Shown here: positions 43,001 through 53,162 of the stretch, in pieces
Numbering within the stretch: the stretch's first letter is position 1
Layout: every line of letters starts with the position of its first letter
NCBI GenBank assembly: GCA_025618425.1
Contig: CM046833.1
Span: 5,166,356-5,230,355, forward strand
Direction of reading: 5' to 3'
DNA from: Heliocidaris tuberculata
Lineage: Eukaryota; Echinodermata; Echinoidea; Camarodonta; Echinometridae
DNA length: 64,000 bases
The notes under the pieces: generated by a model
What the model was told of the DNA's origin: nothing
The model's database searches: none
Seen by the model: the letters and a program-made list of their open reading frames with translations, nothing else
Made by a program: the position numbers and the translations under genes

Positions 43001-45897
43001 GATAGAAGATATCATGCCATTGGTAGTCTCAAGATTATATTTCATTTGGAGAAGTAGGGATTCAGAGAACTTAGGCTTTTGATCCGAAGATAGATGGAAG
43101 GATTCTCTACAGGGCAATTCCATAAACATGTCAACCAGTAGGTCAAATTTTAAAAATCATTAAATTGGTCAAAAATTCAAAATAATATATCATTTTAAAG
43201 GTAATAATATATATTGTCAGAAAATATAGGTTTCAAGTTAACTGGACCAAGTTCAAGGTCACCAGAACCCTCCAAATCCGAGGAATTAATCTGAGCTACT
43301 ACTACTGTGTAGTACATATTAATTTTACATTTTAATAAAAGAAAATAAGTTTACTCACATCCATTACCATAAAAGATGCAAACAGTATGACAATAAGTAT
43401 CCATGACAATAATTTTGAAAATATTCGACTTTTTCAATTATGCTTAATTGCTAATTGATATTAACACTACTTTGGCCATGTACGTCCAACACCAAAAAAC
43501 ATCACTTTTTAAAGAACAAGATAAAAACTACTATCGAAAAATAAACTCAAGGGTAATTTCAAAGGCCTATTGTAATGCCCATAGAAATCAGGTTTGGATT
43601 ACGTAATACGCCATTGTAATGTTTGCACATTTCTAAAGGTGATAGACAGGTCTATTGAAATTGCCTTCAGTTGATTTTTCGAAAGTAGGTTTTTATTGTG
43701 TTAAAGTAACAAAAAGACAAATGACCTAATGAATGGCAGGATCTCTGTGCAAAGCAAGTTTTAGACCCTCTGCATAGACAGTGCATTAAATTAATCTAAG
43801 TATCTCTAATAAAGCAAAAAATGTGTGGTCGGACGTACACATTTTTTGTACGTCCGACATCAATTTTCCTGTACGTCCGACATCGCGTTCACAGGGAATA
43901 AGTTTCTGCCACATTAGAGTGCCTACATGTAGATGCCTTGTACATGTATCACCACTAGTCTGTATTACAAGTGTCCACTTTCATTAATGAAATTGATTAA
44001 TTAATTAATTCCCCAAGACAAGTTCATCCAAATCCTTATTTAGAATGATGCTGAAAATTATTCGATTTCATGTTCTTACACATTGTGCTGCTTTCAGACA
44101 AGCACTCCTGTCGATATGGTCAAGGCTCCTTCAGAGGCTGAGTCTGTCCAGCAGCTAAATGTGTAATTTTCAAGGAAATCTGAAGAAATTTATATCTTCT
44201 CTTGGAATCTGGGTGTTAGTTGATTAATGCTTATCACAGGAAAACTTTCCCAGGTTAAGTGATACAATTTGGCCAGACACCGTTGATCCAATTTTCTATT
44301 TCAGAAAAGGTGTTGCATGATATGTGAGAAAAAAAAATACCTGGTACCTTCAGCTGTTCCTGTGTTTTTAGTTATTTGTTTTAGTTTGTGCCATTTTAAA
44401 GACATGAAGAAATTACAGGTTTAATGATTTAAGAACAACTTTGCAATACAATTCTGTAATTATTTGTAGGTCTGTTGAATTAATGAGATTATGAGACAAT
44501 ACATGTAGTTACAACTTGCTAGTACCAGTAGTAATATTTCACTTAGAAAAAATACTGTTGAAGAGTACACAGTTAAAACAATGAATGTTATTAGACTTCA
44601 CAGTAAGAGATTATGTGGCAGCTTCATTTTTCATCTACTTAATTTGAGGGGGAAAGGGGTTCAAGACTTTCAGATCTAATATCATAAGGTTATGCCTGTT
44701 TATTACAAAGTGTAAGTATCTAGGTTAGTACAGTGTATTAGTTTGTTAGATATTTCCTGTTTTATTGTTGTGTTCAAATCAGGTTTATACATGTAGGTGT
44801 AGTGAGATATGAGAAAGTAGTGCTGGATTTACTTGGAATGTTGTTCATACACATCATATGAAGTTAGAACAAAACAGTTGTAGGGGCTATTCCGTGGTTA
44901 CTCGCGTTACATTTGGAGAGGTTTTGATTTACATCTCAAGCTCCTGTTCTCTTACTACAGGTGTTAGGTAAATGAGTTTTAGTTACAATAGCTACGTTCA
45001 TACGGGACTCGTGGTTTCGAATCTTTAAGTTAGCGAAACTTTATGTTAACGAAACCACAACTCCCTAATCGCAACGAGGGTTCATACGACCATGAAACAA
45101 CGAGCTGTAACTACAAGCCTAAACTAATGCACACATATTAGAGTACATAAATACAGAATCAAAACTTCAGAAGAAGAAAGATACTTTCTGCCAACCCTGC
45201 AAATATTTGGTTACTCACGTTACATTATCCCCCCCAAAATGTAACGTGAGTAACTGAACATTTGCAGGATTGACAGAAAGTATGTTTCTTCTTCTGAAGT
45301 TTTGATTCTGTATTCAGGTACTCTAATGTGTGCACTATTGAAACTAAAACACATTTACCTGACACCTGTAGTAAAAGAACACGAGCTTAAGATGTACATG
45401 TAACTCAAAACCTCTCTAAATTATTTTGCAAATAAGCACCTTTTGGTTTCAGGCGACGAGATGTACTATCACTTCCTCGGCGATTCTGAATGTACATGTA
45501 TACACTATCTTTCCTCAGCTTTGCTTCGGAAAGATAGCTACATCCAGATCGCCTCGGAAGTGATAGTTTGTCCCATCACCTTCACCAACGGTAATTATTT
45601 GCTTATAACCTGAGTCCAGGGTACCCTGCCTGTATAGCATGGTGTGCTGGTGGGTATTGCTGGTGCTGATAATGTATCCAGGGTACCCTGCCTGTATAGC
45701 ATGGTGTGTTGGAGGGTATTGCTGGTGCTGGTAATGTATACTAACCTGAGTCCAGGGTACCCTGCCTGTATAGCATGGTGTGTTGGAGGGTATTGCTGGT
45801 GCTGGTAATGTAAAAGGTGCTGGTTCTGAGGGTGCCCCTGGCCCGTCTCTGGGTTGGAGCGATTCTCCTGTCTCTCATGAGAGTAGTTGTACTCCAT
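32551..45897 (-). CDS. PR/SET-domain C2H2 zinc-finger protein (PRDM-like), gene with two zinc-finger 3' exons
   Basis: Coding exons on the minus strand: 45897-45746, 42988-42810, 42189-41480, 40295-40046, then either 39067-37632 (908 residues) or 34082-32551 (about 940). Phases match at every junction (2, 1, 0, 1). The N-terminal ~290 residues are Gln/Pro/Ser/His-rich with a poly-Gln run. The PR/SET domain spans about 295-425: EFGPFTGEFV, NWMHHIQYARNSDEQNM, ELRVFYSEQY. The FYS..Y element corresponds to the WYG..Y tyrosines of PRDM methyltransferases. C2H2 fingers follow. Family knowledge says nuclear, DNA-binding, with histone methylation or co-repressor recruitment. The exact orthologue is unknown. 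A 5' untranslated intron is likely (TACTTTCAG acceptor at about 45927). Confidence 0.8.
34083..34838. other. Intron or intergenic stretch
   Basis: AT-rich with a poly-T run at 34558-34569. No exon was recognised. Confidence 0.45.
34839..35418. mobile_element. Palindromic MITE, AGGAGAATGAAACCC family, copy 2
   Basis: A 580-bp element with AGGAGAATGGAACCC and GGGTTTCATTCTCCT ends. Complementary arms carry AGTTTGAAAAGTCTCAATTT and its reverse. It lies between the two alternative zinc-finger exons. Confidence 0.8.
35640..36790. repeat. Inverted and tandem repeat block with homopolymers
   Basis: The left part (about 35830-36010, with TTTGTGAAAGGGTGCAAAA and TATCAGCAAAGTTGAGGG) is the inverse of two tandem units at about 36310-36540 and 36550-36770. 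Those units share CTTTCACAAAAGT, GAGA(T/C)CCTAAG(T/C)TAT and GAAAATATTTTGAAATATT. Poly-C, poly-T and poly-G runs border both ends (35657-35730, 36772-36797). No coding signal. Confidence 0.6.
37033..37355. mobile_element. Palindromic MITE, GGCCCGTATTCTTGAAAG ends
   Basis: The left end GGCCCGTATTCTTGAAAGTG..CCTAAGTTAAGCC is mirrored by GGCTTAAGTTAGGTGCCTTTCGAGAATACGGACC at the right (shown here by its key words). It is 323 bp and non-coding. It lies 280 bp past the stop of the zinc-finger exon at 37632. Confidence 0.7.
37632..39067 (-). CDS. PR/SET gene, zinc-finger terminal exon (proximal)
   Basis: The acceptor TTTTGCTGTGTAG leads into a codon completed from the phase-1 PR exon (G+AT, Asp). 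It encodes 477 residues to TAG. The first finger, FECRDCDNRYTNSKSLFRH, comes immediately after the PR/SET domain. A basic Lys-rich linker follows. Ten more C2H2 fingers come after it, including one copy of the EC.HN.AL.QH / RYFRRKGCLVYH two-finger module with GEKWTRG that is tripled in the downstream alternative exon. Fingers 5-11 include canonical HTGE.KF-type linkers. The tail is Gln/Thr-rich (EVQQQPS). Confidence 0.9.
39326..39392 (-). pseudogene. Relic of a duplicated PR/SET exon
   Basis: On the minus strand, GTCGGCTTCAAGGAATGCCT, CAACAACTTGCTCTGTTTTAG and a GTACGC donor-like end match the 3' end of the PR/SET exon at 40046-40090, continuing about 13 bp into the intron. It reads VGFKECLNNLLCF against VGFKACLNNLLYF. 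Two bases are lost before the donor, which breaks the phase, and nothing upstream of it is exon-like. It is a truncated exon duplication. Confidence 0.8.
39787..39951. repeat. Imperfect palindrome in the PR/SET gene intron
   Basis: AATAATTCATGTTTTG, GCATTAGTGA and AAGTCACAATGGGATAATGAA are mirrored by TTCATTATCCACTTGTGACTT, CACTAATGC and AACATGAATTATT. It is about 165 bp and probably a MITE without clear ends. Confidence 0.6.
40046..40295 (-). CDS. PR/SET gene, exon 4 (PR/SET C-terminal half)
   Basis: Encodes VCVRGQTWYYIDGATDPNNW, then HHIQYARNSDEQNMEAYQF, IYFRTTKPIKAGMELRV and FYSEQYCKHVGF. The acceptor GATTCGCAAAG has a poor pyrimidine tract. The donor is GTATGC, phase 1. Length and phase match the equivalent exon of the upstream paralogue (59685-59931). 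Confidence 0.9.
40796..41001. mobile_element. mariner/pogo-like MITE, CAGTCAACTT family, copy 1
   Basis: The ends are CAGTCAACTTCGATTAAGTCG and GACTTAAGCGAGGTTGACTG (20 bp or less each side shown). They are flanked by TA (40794-40795, 41002-41003). It is 206 bp. The related copy is at 62325-62493. Confidence 0.75.
41018..41418. mobile_element. piggyBac-type MITE, copy 2
   Basis: A 401-bp element flanked by TTAA (41014-41017, 41419-41422). It begins AGAGAAGGTCGAGTG and ends CAGAACTCAACTTTATCT. It sits 12 bp from the preceding MITE, in the intron between PR/SET exons 3 and 4. Confidence 0.8.
41480..42189 (-). CDS. PR/SET gene, exon 3 (low-complexity region and PR/SET N-terminal half)
   Basis: Encodes 236 residues: a Pro/Gln/His-rich region (GHYQPEPPPPHSQHG), Ser/Thr-rich spacer, basic patch GRTPKKRAAPG, a CAG-encoded Gln run, then LPEGLEFTEDEKEKKISG and FDVLVEFGPFTGEF, the start of the PR/SET fold. 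The acceptor is TTATGCAG, the donor is GTAATA after TGGGAG, phase 0. The upstream paralogue also ends the corresponding exon with ..TGGGAG before GT. Confidence 0.9.
42810..42988 (-). CDS. PR/SET gene, exon 2
   Basis: Encodes RLAPYMNPLQGAGTPAGLIH, then a Ser/Gln-rich stretch ending SHEFENVLSNVMQ. The acceptor CAAACCTGCAG and donor GTAGGG fit phase 2 in and phase 1 out. In the frame used by the alternative distal donor of exon 1 it would hit a stop. Confidence 0.8.
42989..44914. other. PR/SET gene intron 1, unremarkable part
   Basis: AT-rich. No exon is visible. A perfect 11-bp hairpin GTCGGACGTAC/GTACGTCCGAC (43830-43860 region) and further copies of GTACGTCCGACATC follow within 40 bp. Confidence 0.4.
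44915..45425. repeat. Foldback element with an insertion in one arm
   Basis: TTTGGAGAGGTTTTGA, ACTACAGGTGT(T/C)AGGTAAATG, CAGAATCAAAACTTCAGAAG and GTTACTCACGTTACATT on the left are mirrored on the right around 45230. The left arm is split at about 44985-45115 by a smaller palindrome with GTTCATACG and CGTATGAAC-like ends. It is non-coding and in intron 1 of the PR/SET gene. Confidence 0.65.
45604..45825 (-). repeat. Triplicated exon-end/splice-donor segment of PR/SET exon 1
   Basis: Three tandem ~70-85-bp copies of TACATTACCAGCACCAGCAA..ACACCATGCTATACAGGCAG..GGTACCCTGG. The first (gene-proximal) copy ends CTCAG|GTTAGT and the third ends CTCAG|GTTATA. The middle copy has lost the donor. Two usable donors therefore exist, at 45745 and 45609. 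Confidence 0.85.
45746..45897 (-). CDS. PR/SET gene, exon 1 (first coding)
   Basis: Encodes MEYNYSHERQENRSNPETGQ, then a His/Gln/Tyr-rich stretch (HYQHQQYPPTHH) ending at phase 2 so that AG+G gives Arg with exon 2. The start is preceded by a likely 5' untranslated piece after an ACTTTCAG acceptor. The distal donor at 45609 is in phase 0 and would frameshift exon 2. Confidence 0.75.
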
Positions 45898-46436
45898 CGT
45901 GCCCTTTCACCTCCAAGACTAGGTCTGAAAGTACAAACATGAAATAACAAGGTGATTATTTTTATTGCGGTTATCTCCCCATCCATACCATTCTTCCCCC
46001 TTTTTGTTAATTCCGAGAACCTATTACTAGAGCCTATGCATTTATTACTTTAAAAATTGTAAACCTTACCAGTACCTGCGGAGATATTGGGAGACGGACT
46101 GAATAGATTTGGGGTTATGTCAAAGGGCAAGATGGTCAATATTCTTGAAACAAAAGGTATGTACTGGGGCCTTCTACATAACGGAAACCATGAGAGGGTA
46201 TGACCTTCCAATGTGTCACATATGTTTCTAATAGATTTGTGGTTATTACATAAAACTAGGTCCAATAAGTTAGGTCAATGGAGGTCTAGATCTATTATGA
46301 AAATCTCAGTTTAGTCATAGTCTATATACATGTAGTGTGAAATCACTCTATCAATTATCAAATGTTCTATCACTGATCACCTCTACCGATTGAACATTAG
46401 ATCTGGCTTTAACAAACTCCAAATAAAAGATGACCA

Positions 46437-46970
46437 GGGGGGTGTTTCATAAAGCTGTTCGTAAAGTTACGCATGACTTTACGAATGACTTAAATATGAC
46501 TAGCCAAATGGGTTGCTCAACCATTTTTAACTGCATCAACTAAAGTTGAACTGTACAGAATCTTGTAGATTAACATTCACAAAGGAGGTTTGGTTTAAAC
46601 CATGGTTTAAACCCCCTCCTGGGTTTTTTAAGCGTACGTGCGCACGGAATCAGATCCAATCATATATTTTCTTTGAGCATGCGCATGGACAATGTGCGCT
46701 TATTTACGCTTATTTTAGTACGCTTACGGAGGTTTAAACCTTAGCCATGGTTTAAACCTCCTTTGTGAATTCGGGCCTCTCAGTCTCACTATAACAAACA
46801 TTTTTATTTCCAGTTTATTTTTTGCCATAATTTAATTGAGGTTATTTGAAATACAGTCACACTTTGTTAAAACATCAGGAAAAACTTTGGGCATCCTAGC
46901 TGGCACTTTATATTCAAGTCATTTGTAAAGTCATGCGTACCTTTACGAACAGCTTTATGAAACGCCCCCC
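46437..46970. mobile_element. Palindromic element, GTTTCATAAAGCTGTTCG ends, hosting another
   Basis: Inverted ends of about 54 bp: GTTTCATAAAGCTGTTCGTA, TTACGCATGACTTTACGAAT on the left, mirrored at the right. A second palindrome sits inside at 46574-46770. It ends directly against a C-run and then the 832-bp palindrome. Confidence 0.75.
46574..46770. mobile_element. Nested palindrome, ATTCACAAAGGAGGTTT ends
   Basis: ATTCACAAAGGAGGTTT and AAACCTCCTTTGTGAAT ends, with several internal GGTTTAAACC/CCATGG words so that the arms fold on themselves. About 197 bp. Confidence 0.7.
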
Positions 46971-46976
46971 CCCCCC

Positions 46977-47808
46977 TAGCCTTGAAGGCTCTTTGAAGAG
47001 TAAAAAAAAAAAAGCTGACGCTACTCTTCACAGAGCCTGGTTTTTTAACCCCACTCTACAATAGAGCAGCCATTTTAGAGTCTAAAGAACCTCCTGAAAA
47101 TCACCTTTACCGTGAGCCAGCTTCTCTCATCTCCTCTTCACCATAGCTTTAGAATATTAAAACCCCATTTTTTACCCTAGAATTAAAAAATATTGAGGAA
47201 AAAATGTGAAATATTAATTTTAATGGTTACCGATAGGTTGAATGTTGTCCGAACGACGCCCCGAAAAAGCCTTCACTGCGCTCGTAGACCCGAAAGTGTC
47301 CCGTAATGTCATCGACCTACAGTCAATCACGCAATTTTCAGATCCACCATACGTTGGACAAAACCGCTACAAGCACGCAGGCATCGCAGGCATTTTGATT
47401 GTGCGTCTTCTGCATGCATGCAGTAGCGGTCTTGTCTAACGTATGGTGGATCTGAAAATTGCGTGACTGTAGGTCGATGACATTACGGGACACTTCCGGG
47501 TCTACGAGCGCAGTGAAGCTGCGGAGGCTTTTTCGGGGCGTCGTTCGGACTACCGTAACCATTAAAATTAATATTTTACATTTTTTCCCCAATATTTTTT
47601 AATTCTAGGGTAAAAAATGGGGTTTTAATATTCTAAAGCTATGGTGAAGAGGAGATGAGAGAAGCTGGCTCACGGTAAAGGTGATTTTCAGGAGGTCCTT
47701 TGGACTCTAAAATGGCTGCTCTATTGTAGAGTGGGGTTAAAAAACTAGGCTCTTTGAAGAGTAGCGTCAGCTTTTTTTTTTTTACTCTTCGAAGAGCCTT
47801 CCAGGCTA
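46977..47808. mobile_element. 832-bp near-perfect palindrome
   Basis: The left arm (46977-47371) and right arm (47423-47808) are complementary almost end to end around a ~50-nt loop. Landmarks are GCTCTTTGAAGAGTA, CACGGTAAAGGTGATTTTCA, GGGACACTT(C/T)CGGGTCTACG and CATACGTTAGACAAG with their mirrors. C-runs flank both sides. It has no coding capacity. A diverged end fragment recurs at 49357-49420. Confidence 0.85.
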
Positions 47809-47829
47809 CCCCCCCCCCCCCCCTTACAA

Positions 47830-48865
47830 GACACAAGTTACATGCCAAACTGACCAGCTTCTCTTTTTTTTTTCATTAAAAAAAACTTGCTCTTTTGAAA
47901 ACATGTTGGATGTTATGCCATTTATCTCTATCTGATGCAAATTTTTCCTGAAATCCACCAGGAAATGTGACAGCTTTATAAAAAAAAATATTAGACCTCT
48001 GTCTGAACACACAACTAGATCTACATGTAGGGTATCTGAAGGTTGGCCAAATACTGTCAGCTGTTTTTATGCTGAATCAGCACAAAATATGGCACACAGT
48101 TTTTCAGCGTAAGGGTTTTTTCGAACTAACAAAAAAATGTGATCCCATTGGCAGTTTGAAATAAATTTGGTATCATATGATAGGAAATTATATTTCCTAT
48201 CTTTTGGTGTTAAGGACAAGTTGTATGCTTAATTCCTTCATTAAGAAAAACTGAAAAGGGATATGTTTAAAGTGACATCTCGGCAAGTTGTTGAGCTATA
48301 AACTTGTCCATAAGAACTTAAGTAATTTGGAATGTTCCAAATTTGATTCTGCAGGAATTTTAGAGAAACTACTATGAGATCATGTTGCTATATCAATTTG
48401 AAAATGCCCTCCCCCTACTGCCCCACTGGGCCCTATGCAAATTTACACACAACTACACACACTGTGTGTGCGCACTGCCAGTGTTTCAGCAGCACGTTTT
48501 TGTGCCATTTCATTTGTACACATCTATGGGGAAAAAAAAGCTGAAAATTTACAAGAATTCATTTGAGCATTACTGAATAATTAATGCATGGATTGACATA
48601 AAATTTGGTACATGTATTTTTTACAGTTTTTTCAACAAGATCTGAAAAAATCAAATCATTTGAATGTGTAGTTTCTGAGATAGAAAAATCCTCCAGACAC
48701 CCTACTACATGTACATGTAGCTTGGAAAGGCTCTTAGCACTTATCCAGTGAACAAGGTTATAATATAACCTTGTCTTCCCAAACCAATATGGTAATGGTG
48801 AAAACACATAAGGGCAGCCCTCTACTGCTGTACTACTGCCAGCCACAGTAAACAAATGCAGATTT
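47830..48865. other. Non-coding stretch
   Basis: AT-rich sequence without a recognisable gene or element. Confidence 0.4.
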
Positions 48866-48867
48866 CC

Positions 48868-49110
48868 TCTCTCCACAGAGAGAGGGCAGCAGTACAGAAG
48901 GATCAGAGCTATCCATACAGAGAGTCCTGACACTGGAGGTCGCTTCTGATTGGTCAGTCATTTCATGGAGCTTCAAAAAGTTCCCTTGTACGTGAAAGGG
49001 AACTATTGGAAGCTCCATGATCCGCCATGTTTTAAACAAAGACCGCGTACGCGCATGCTTATCATGCGCGTGTCACAACTCTCTCTATCAACGCGCTCTG
49101 AGAACATGGA
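48868..49110 (-). repeat. Dispersed repeat, uninterrupted copy
   Basis: Reverse complement of the repeat at 20930-21545 without the Harbinger-like MITE. Around 49030-49045 the minus strand reads CGCGGTCTTTGTTTAAAACA, where the filled copy has CGCGGTCTTA, the MITE, then TTAGTTTACAATA. Confidence 0.75.
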
Positions 49111-49869
49111 TGGAGAAGGATCAATCAGTCTCAACAGAAAAATAGAATGAACACAACATTTTGATGCTTAAAATTCCACATTCCCTGAATCATTGGTTTA
49201 GCTGGTCACCAAACAAGATGGACTTTTACAGACAACTTGCTGGTAAGTAATATTTTGAGTTTTACTATTTTGATCTGATATTTTGGCTGGATATATTACA
49301 GCAGGTTGCAGCTGCATAGTTTCAAGTGGGGCTGAGTGGTTCAGACACACTGGCTCTTAGTACTTTGAAGAGTAAAAACAAAAAAAGCTGATGCTTCTCT
49401 TCATAGAGACTGGTTCTTTTATCTGACATGACCGTCTGACACATGTGAAAAAAGAAGAAAAACAAAACAAACAAGAGTGGGTCAAATTCAAAATGCTCTC
49501 TGTCTCACTAAAAAGTCTCAGACTAGTAGTAGTAGAGTCCAACTCGATCCGACACCGACACCGAGGCGACAGTTTGATTTGGCTCATTTTCAATTCGCCT
49601 TTGTCATAAAGCTCTCACACGTTCTTCATTTCCATATTATATACTCGGCGCATCACTGCAATATTATTTTACTACACAACATAATTCATACGGCATTTGT
49701 TTCTGAAATTCAGTGATTGGTGCACTGCCACTGGCTATAACACACTCCATATGGGACTGTTCAGTGCATTTTCTGCAAATCGGCGACGCAAAATGCGAAC
49801 ATATCTCACAGAAAACGTAACTAAAACAAAATAATAAGACCAATTTATAACACGAATGACAGAACAATG

Positions 49870-50050
49870 GATATACTTGCCTCAATGGATCATTGGCATC
49901 GATGGAAGGAGCTGTAAATCACCACAAAACACGACTTTATCAGGAATATTTTCGGCCCAAGCGGAACATTTTTTTTCCCTAGGTCAACCTGCGACCGACG
50001 TTTCCACTTCCGGTGTATGTAACTCGCTCGCGCGCACGCGCCCGCTGTGG
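49870..50050 (-). promoter_or_regulatory. Possible CpG-rich promoter of the PR/SET gene
   Basis: This is a locally CpG-rich patch in AT-rich DNA, with an ETS-type CCGGAAGT (minus strand, 50006-50013) and a plausible donor GTATAT near 49873. It lies 4 kb upstream of the first coding exon, which itself appears preceded by an intron. This is inference only. Confidence 0.25.
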
Positions 50051-50299
50051 CTTTGCAAAAAATAAAAAATAATAAATAAATGTCATAAAAGAAAGAACAC
50101 ATAATTCGCCAAAATTGAGTTGTTTTTTTTTTCATAAAGTACTAGAAAAAAACGAGTTGTAAGAATCGTTTTTAGGATTAATAATTGAGATATCAATTAT
50201 TACTTCAAAGATCAATAAAAAAAGAATAAGATATGAGAAAGGCCAACGTACAATTAATGCCCGGGACTGGTTGCCAAATAAAAACAACGACAACATTGA

Positions 50300-50382
50300 G
50301 ACAAAGAGAGAGAGGGGGGGGGGGGAGGGGGGGGGGGGGGGGGGGAGGGGGAGAGAGAGGGGTGGAGAGAGAGAGAGAGAAA
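50300..50382. repeat. G-rich and GA microsatellite
   Basis: Long G runs broken by single A, then (GA)n. The strong strand asymmetry could form a G-quadruplex or triplex. Open frames on either strand are artefacts. Confidence 0.85.
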
Positions 50383-50389
50383 GATTAGA

Positions 50390-51354
50390 AACCAAGATTA
50401 CCGGAACCCCTTAGTATACTACATGTCCTTTAGTTATAGCAATTAAGCATCTTATTATCATCACTGTATTTTAAAAATGTAAAGGGTTAGATTTTATTCA
50501 TTGCAAGCTTATCTGAAGATAAGCTTGTACTCCATAATAGTTTTCAAGGGTACATAGGCTTCGATATCTTTTATGAGTATCATAAATTCGATATCTTTTA
50601 TGAGTATCATAAAAGATTAAATAATTATTTAAAATTTCACTTTCAAATCTGAATCCCAAAATTCGTCGCACAGTTGAGTCCCTGAATCAGGCCAGGTAAT
50701 CTAGCAAATTTAAGAAAATTAAATCTTGCTTAGAGCAATTTTGTTGTATGTTTTTGACTGTTGCAACAGTGAATGTTGGACACAGTCCCACATAGGCTAG
50801 GGCCTATGAGTGCAGGGTTAGGTTGTAAATATCAGAAGGCAAATAAGATTTTTTGGGTGATATTGGAATTACATGGGGGCAGCTAGTGCTTGTATAGATC
50901 TAGCCATGCACAAACAAATAGCCATAGTTTTCAGTTTTTCATAAAACACACCCTTAATTCATACACACAAAAATTTTACATAAATATAAATATGATAAAA
51001 TAAATATCTTGCAAAGCACATATATAAATGAAATTCTGATGCAACATCTCCATGCATGCCTTTCCAACGGACTACCTTTGGACAATACTATATCCTGCCT
51101 TGAAAGATGTACACAGTACTACAAGTTATATATTTCTGTTACTCTTCACAATTTTCACTTATTATTTCTAAGACTGCATCGGCCAGACAGCTGTATGTGG
51201 CAGGAAACCAACAAAAAGACAGTCAAAACTTTGTCTCTGATCTGATGAGAAGATGTTGAGCTGAATTGAAAGACATGGATTTCAATAAATGTTCAAGGAG
51301 TAATAAATCAGTTACATAGTGTTTATGGCTGAAGATCGAGCTACAACCGCTTCA
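50390..51354. other. Non-coding stretch
   Basis: No gene is seen. A short direct repeat TTCGATATCTTTTATGAGTATCATAAA occurs twice around 50560-50615 (given here by position). Confidence 0.4.
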
Positions 51355-51358
51355 TTAA

Positions 51359-51772
51359 CCCTTTCGAGACAATTGACCACATTTTGTGGTTGGGCTCAAT
51401 AACTTTTGATTCAGAGCTCTAAAAAATATACCAGATGCACAAGTAGAAAGAGTAAAATTTTCTGCACTCACTATGTCCATTTTTATTGCATGACCATATT
51501 GCATTTGATGGCAGGAATTTTAAAAATGACAATAAACTTTGAAACCCTTAAATTGGCAACACATTGAGAGGTTCAAAATCATTGTTTTTCATCAAAATTG
51601 GCAATTTTTTCAAATTTTCGACAAAACTCCTAACCATATATATTATTTTCGAACACATTACACCTTATTAGAACCATGTAGCACTAAAAGAAAAATATTA
51701 TTGTTGCCAATTTGAAGAACAAATTGTGATCAATTTAGCCCTTAAATACATGTAATTCCTGTCCTGAAAGGG
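51359..51772. mobile_element. piggyBac-like MITE with canonical CCC..GGG ends
   Basis: CCCTTTCGAGACA at the left and TGTCCTGAAAGGG at the right, flanked by TTAA (51355-51358, 51773-51776). It is 414 bp and non-coding. TTAA-CCY..RGG-TTAA is the textbook piggyBac boundary. Confidence 0.75.
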
Positions 51773-52773
51773 TTAAATAGAAAGCAGCTACATGACAACC
51801 TATATATATATGATCTTTAAGCTTTTATAGGTTTTGTGCATTTGAGGCTTTTTTTTTTCTTCCTCTAGTTCAAAAACAGCAATATGCCTACTCCATTAAA
51901 GACATGCAGTGATGTAGAAAAATTTATTTTCAGGTATGAAAACAGAAAACAAAAAGTCAGTGAAAAAAGATGGACTAGAGCACAAATACTTTTTATTCTT
52001 ATCAAGTTTTATTTATTTATGCATTACATAAGTTGCCAACATGGAAATGTTGTAGAATAATAATGCTATACGTATGGTGTCTTATTAAGGCAAGCATGCT
52101 TTGAGCGTCTGCATCATGGAAATGCCTGTCAGCCTAGAGAAAAATGAGATTTCCACCACTATTGAGGGTTGAGTTCACTAATTGAGTTAGTGAACATGCA
52201 AAATAGCAGAGAATGTCAGAGATGTTGGAAGGGAAATTCTCCTAAGCATCAATTTCATTCAATTAAAAGCTAATAAAATCAGTAAAAGTCAGTAAAAGTT
52301 TTGGAAAAGTCCAATTCATAAGAAAGTTGTGATTGTTTTATGTTTTGAAGGTCACTACAAAAATCGCTAACTCTAGGATTTCATTACTGAGCTACTCTCC
52401 ATTTATTTTATTTTACAAACTATTCCACATATTTCTATTTTCTCCAAGGAAATTTTGTTTTCAAGTATTAATATCCTCCCCAGACCATTCAGTGCTAGGC
52501 AATTACACACTTGGTTTCAAATTCATTCAGCGCTTCATTGTCTTTTAAAGTTTAGCACCTTAAATGTCATTCAATCCTTTAATTCCTGTTATATTTCTTT
52601 ATCATCACTAGAAAACAAGACTAGCACACAAGATTAAATTCCTAATTTCTTTTCACTTTACATATACTACTAAAGATTTAGACATTATTTAAAGCTACAT
52701 GTCGGCAAGGTACAGGTATTTTGAAGTTTTTAAATGTTTCTCAATATATTCAAACACTGTAAGGTTCTCTTAA

Positions 52774-53162
52774 AGGGAAGGTTGAGTTCTGGGAAAGGTA
52801 AAAAATTAATTTGTCAGCTTTCTTATTCCTTTTATGTCAGTTTGGAAGACTGACATCATAGAAGAAATGTCCCCTGGAAAGGATTGCTCTTCAAATGCCC
52901 TCATATTCGAAATATGACGAGAAACAGCTGAAATGTTCGGGCCGAATATGTGTATGTGGCCCTACATGTATATACACATTTCTGTGTGCAGTGCATGTGA
53001 CTCTCAGCAGGATTGAGTCAATTTCTTCTCGTTTTGGTGATTCCAAAACCTTACAGCATACACCAATTCTTATGTGCTATAAGTATACAGTCAACCTTTC
53101 CCAATTGATTTGAGACAGTTTCTTTCACGATGTTATCGCATGACCAGAACTCAACTTTATCT
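52774..53162. mobile_element. piggyBac-type MITE, copy 3
   Basis: A 389-bp element flanked by TTAA (52770-52773, 53163-53166). It begins AGGGAAGGTTGAGTTCTGGG and ends CCAGAACTCAACTTTATCT, the best-preserved inverted ends of the three. Confidence 0.85.

Noticed and set aside
49219..49243. Plus-strand ATGGACTTTTACAGAC.. followed by GTAAGT, like a tiny first exon
   Set aside because: Only eight codons, no matching downstream exon found on the + strand, and it lies among repeats.
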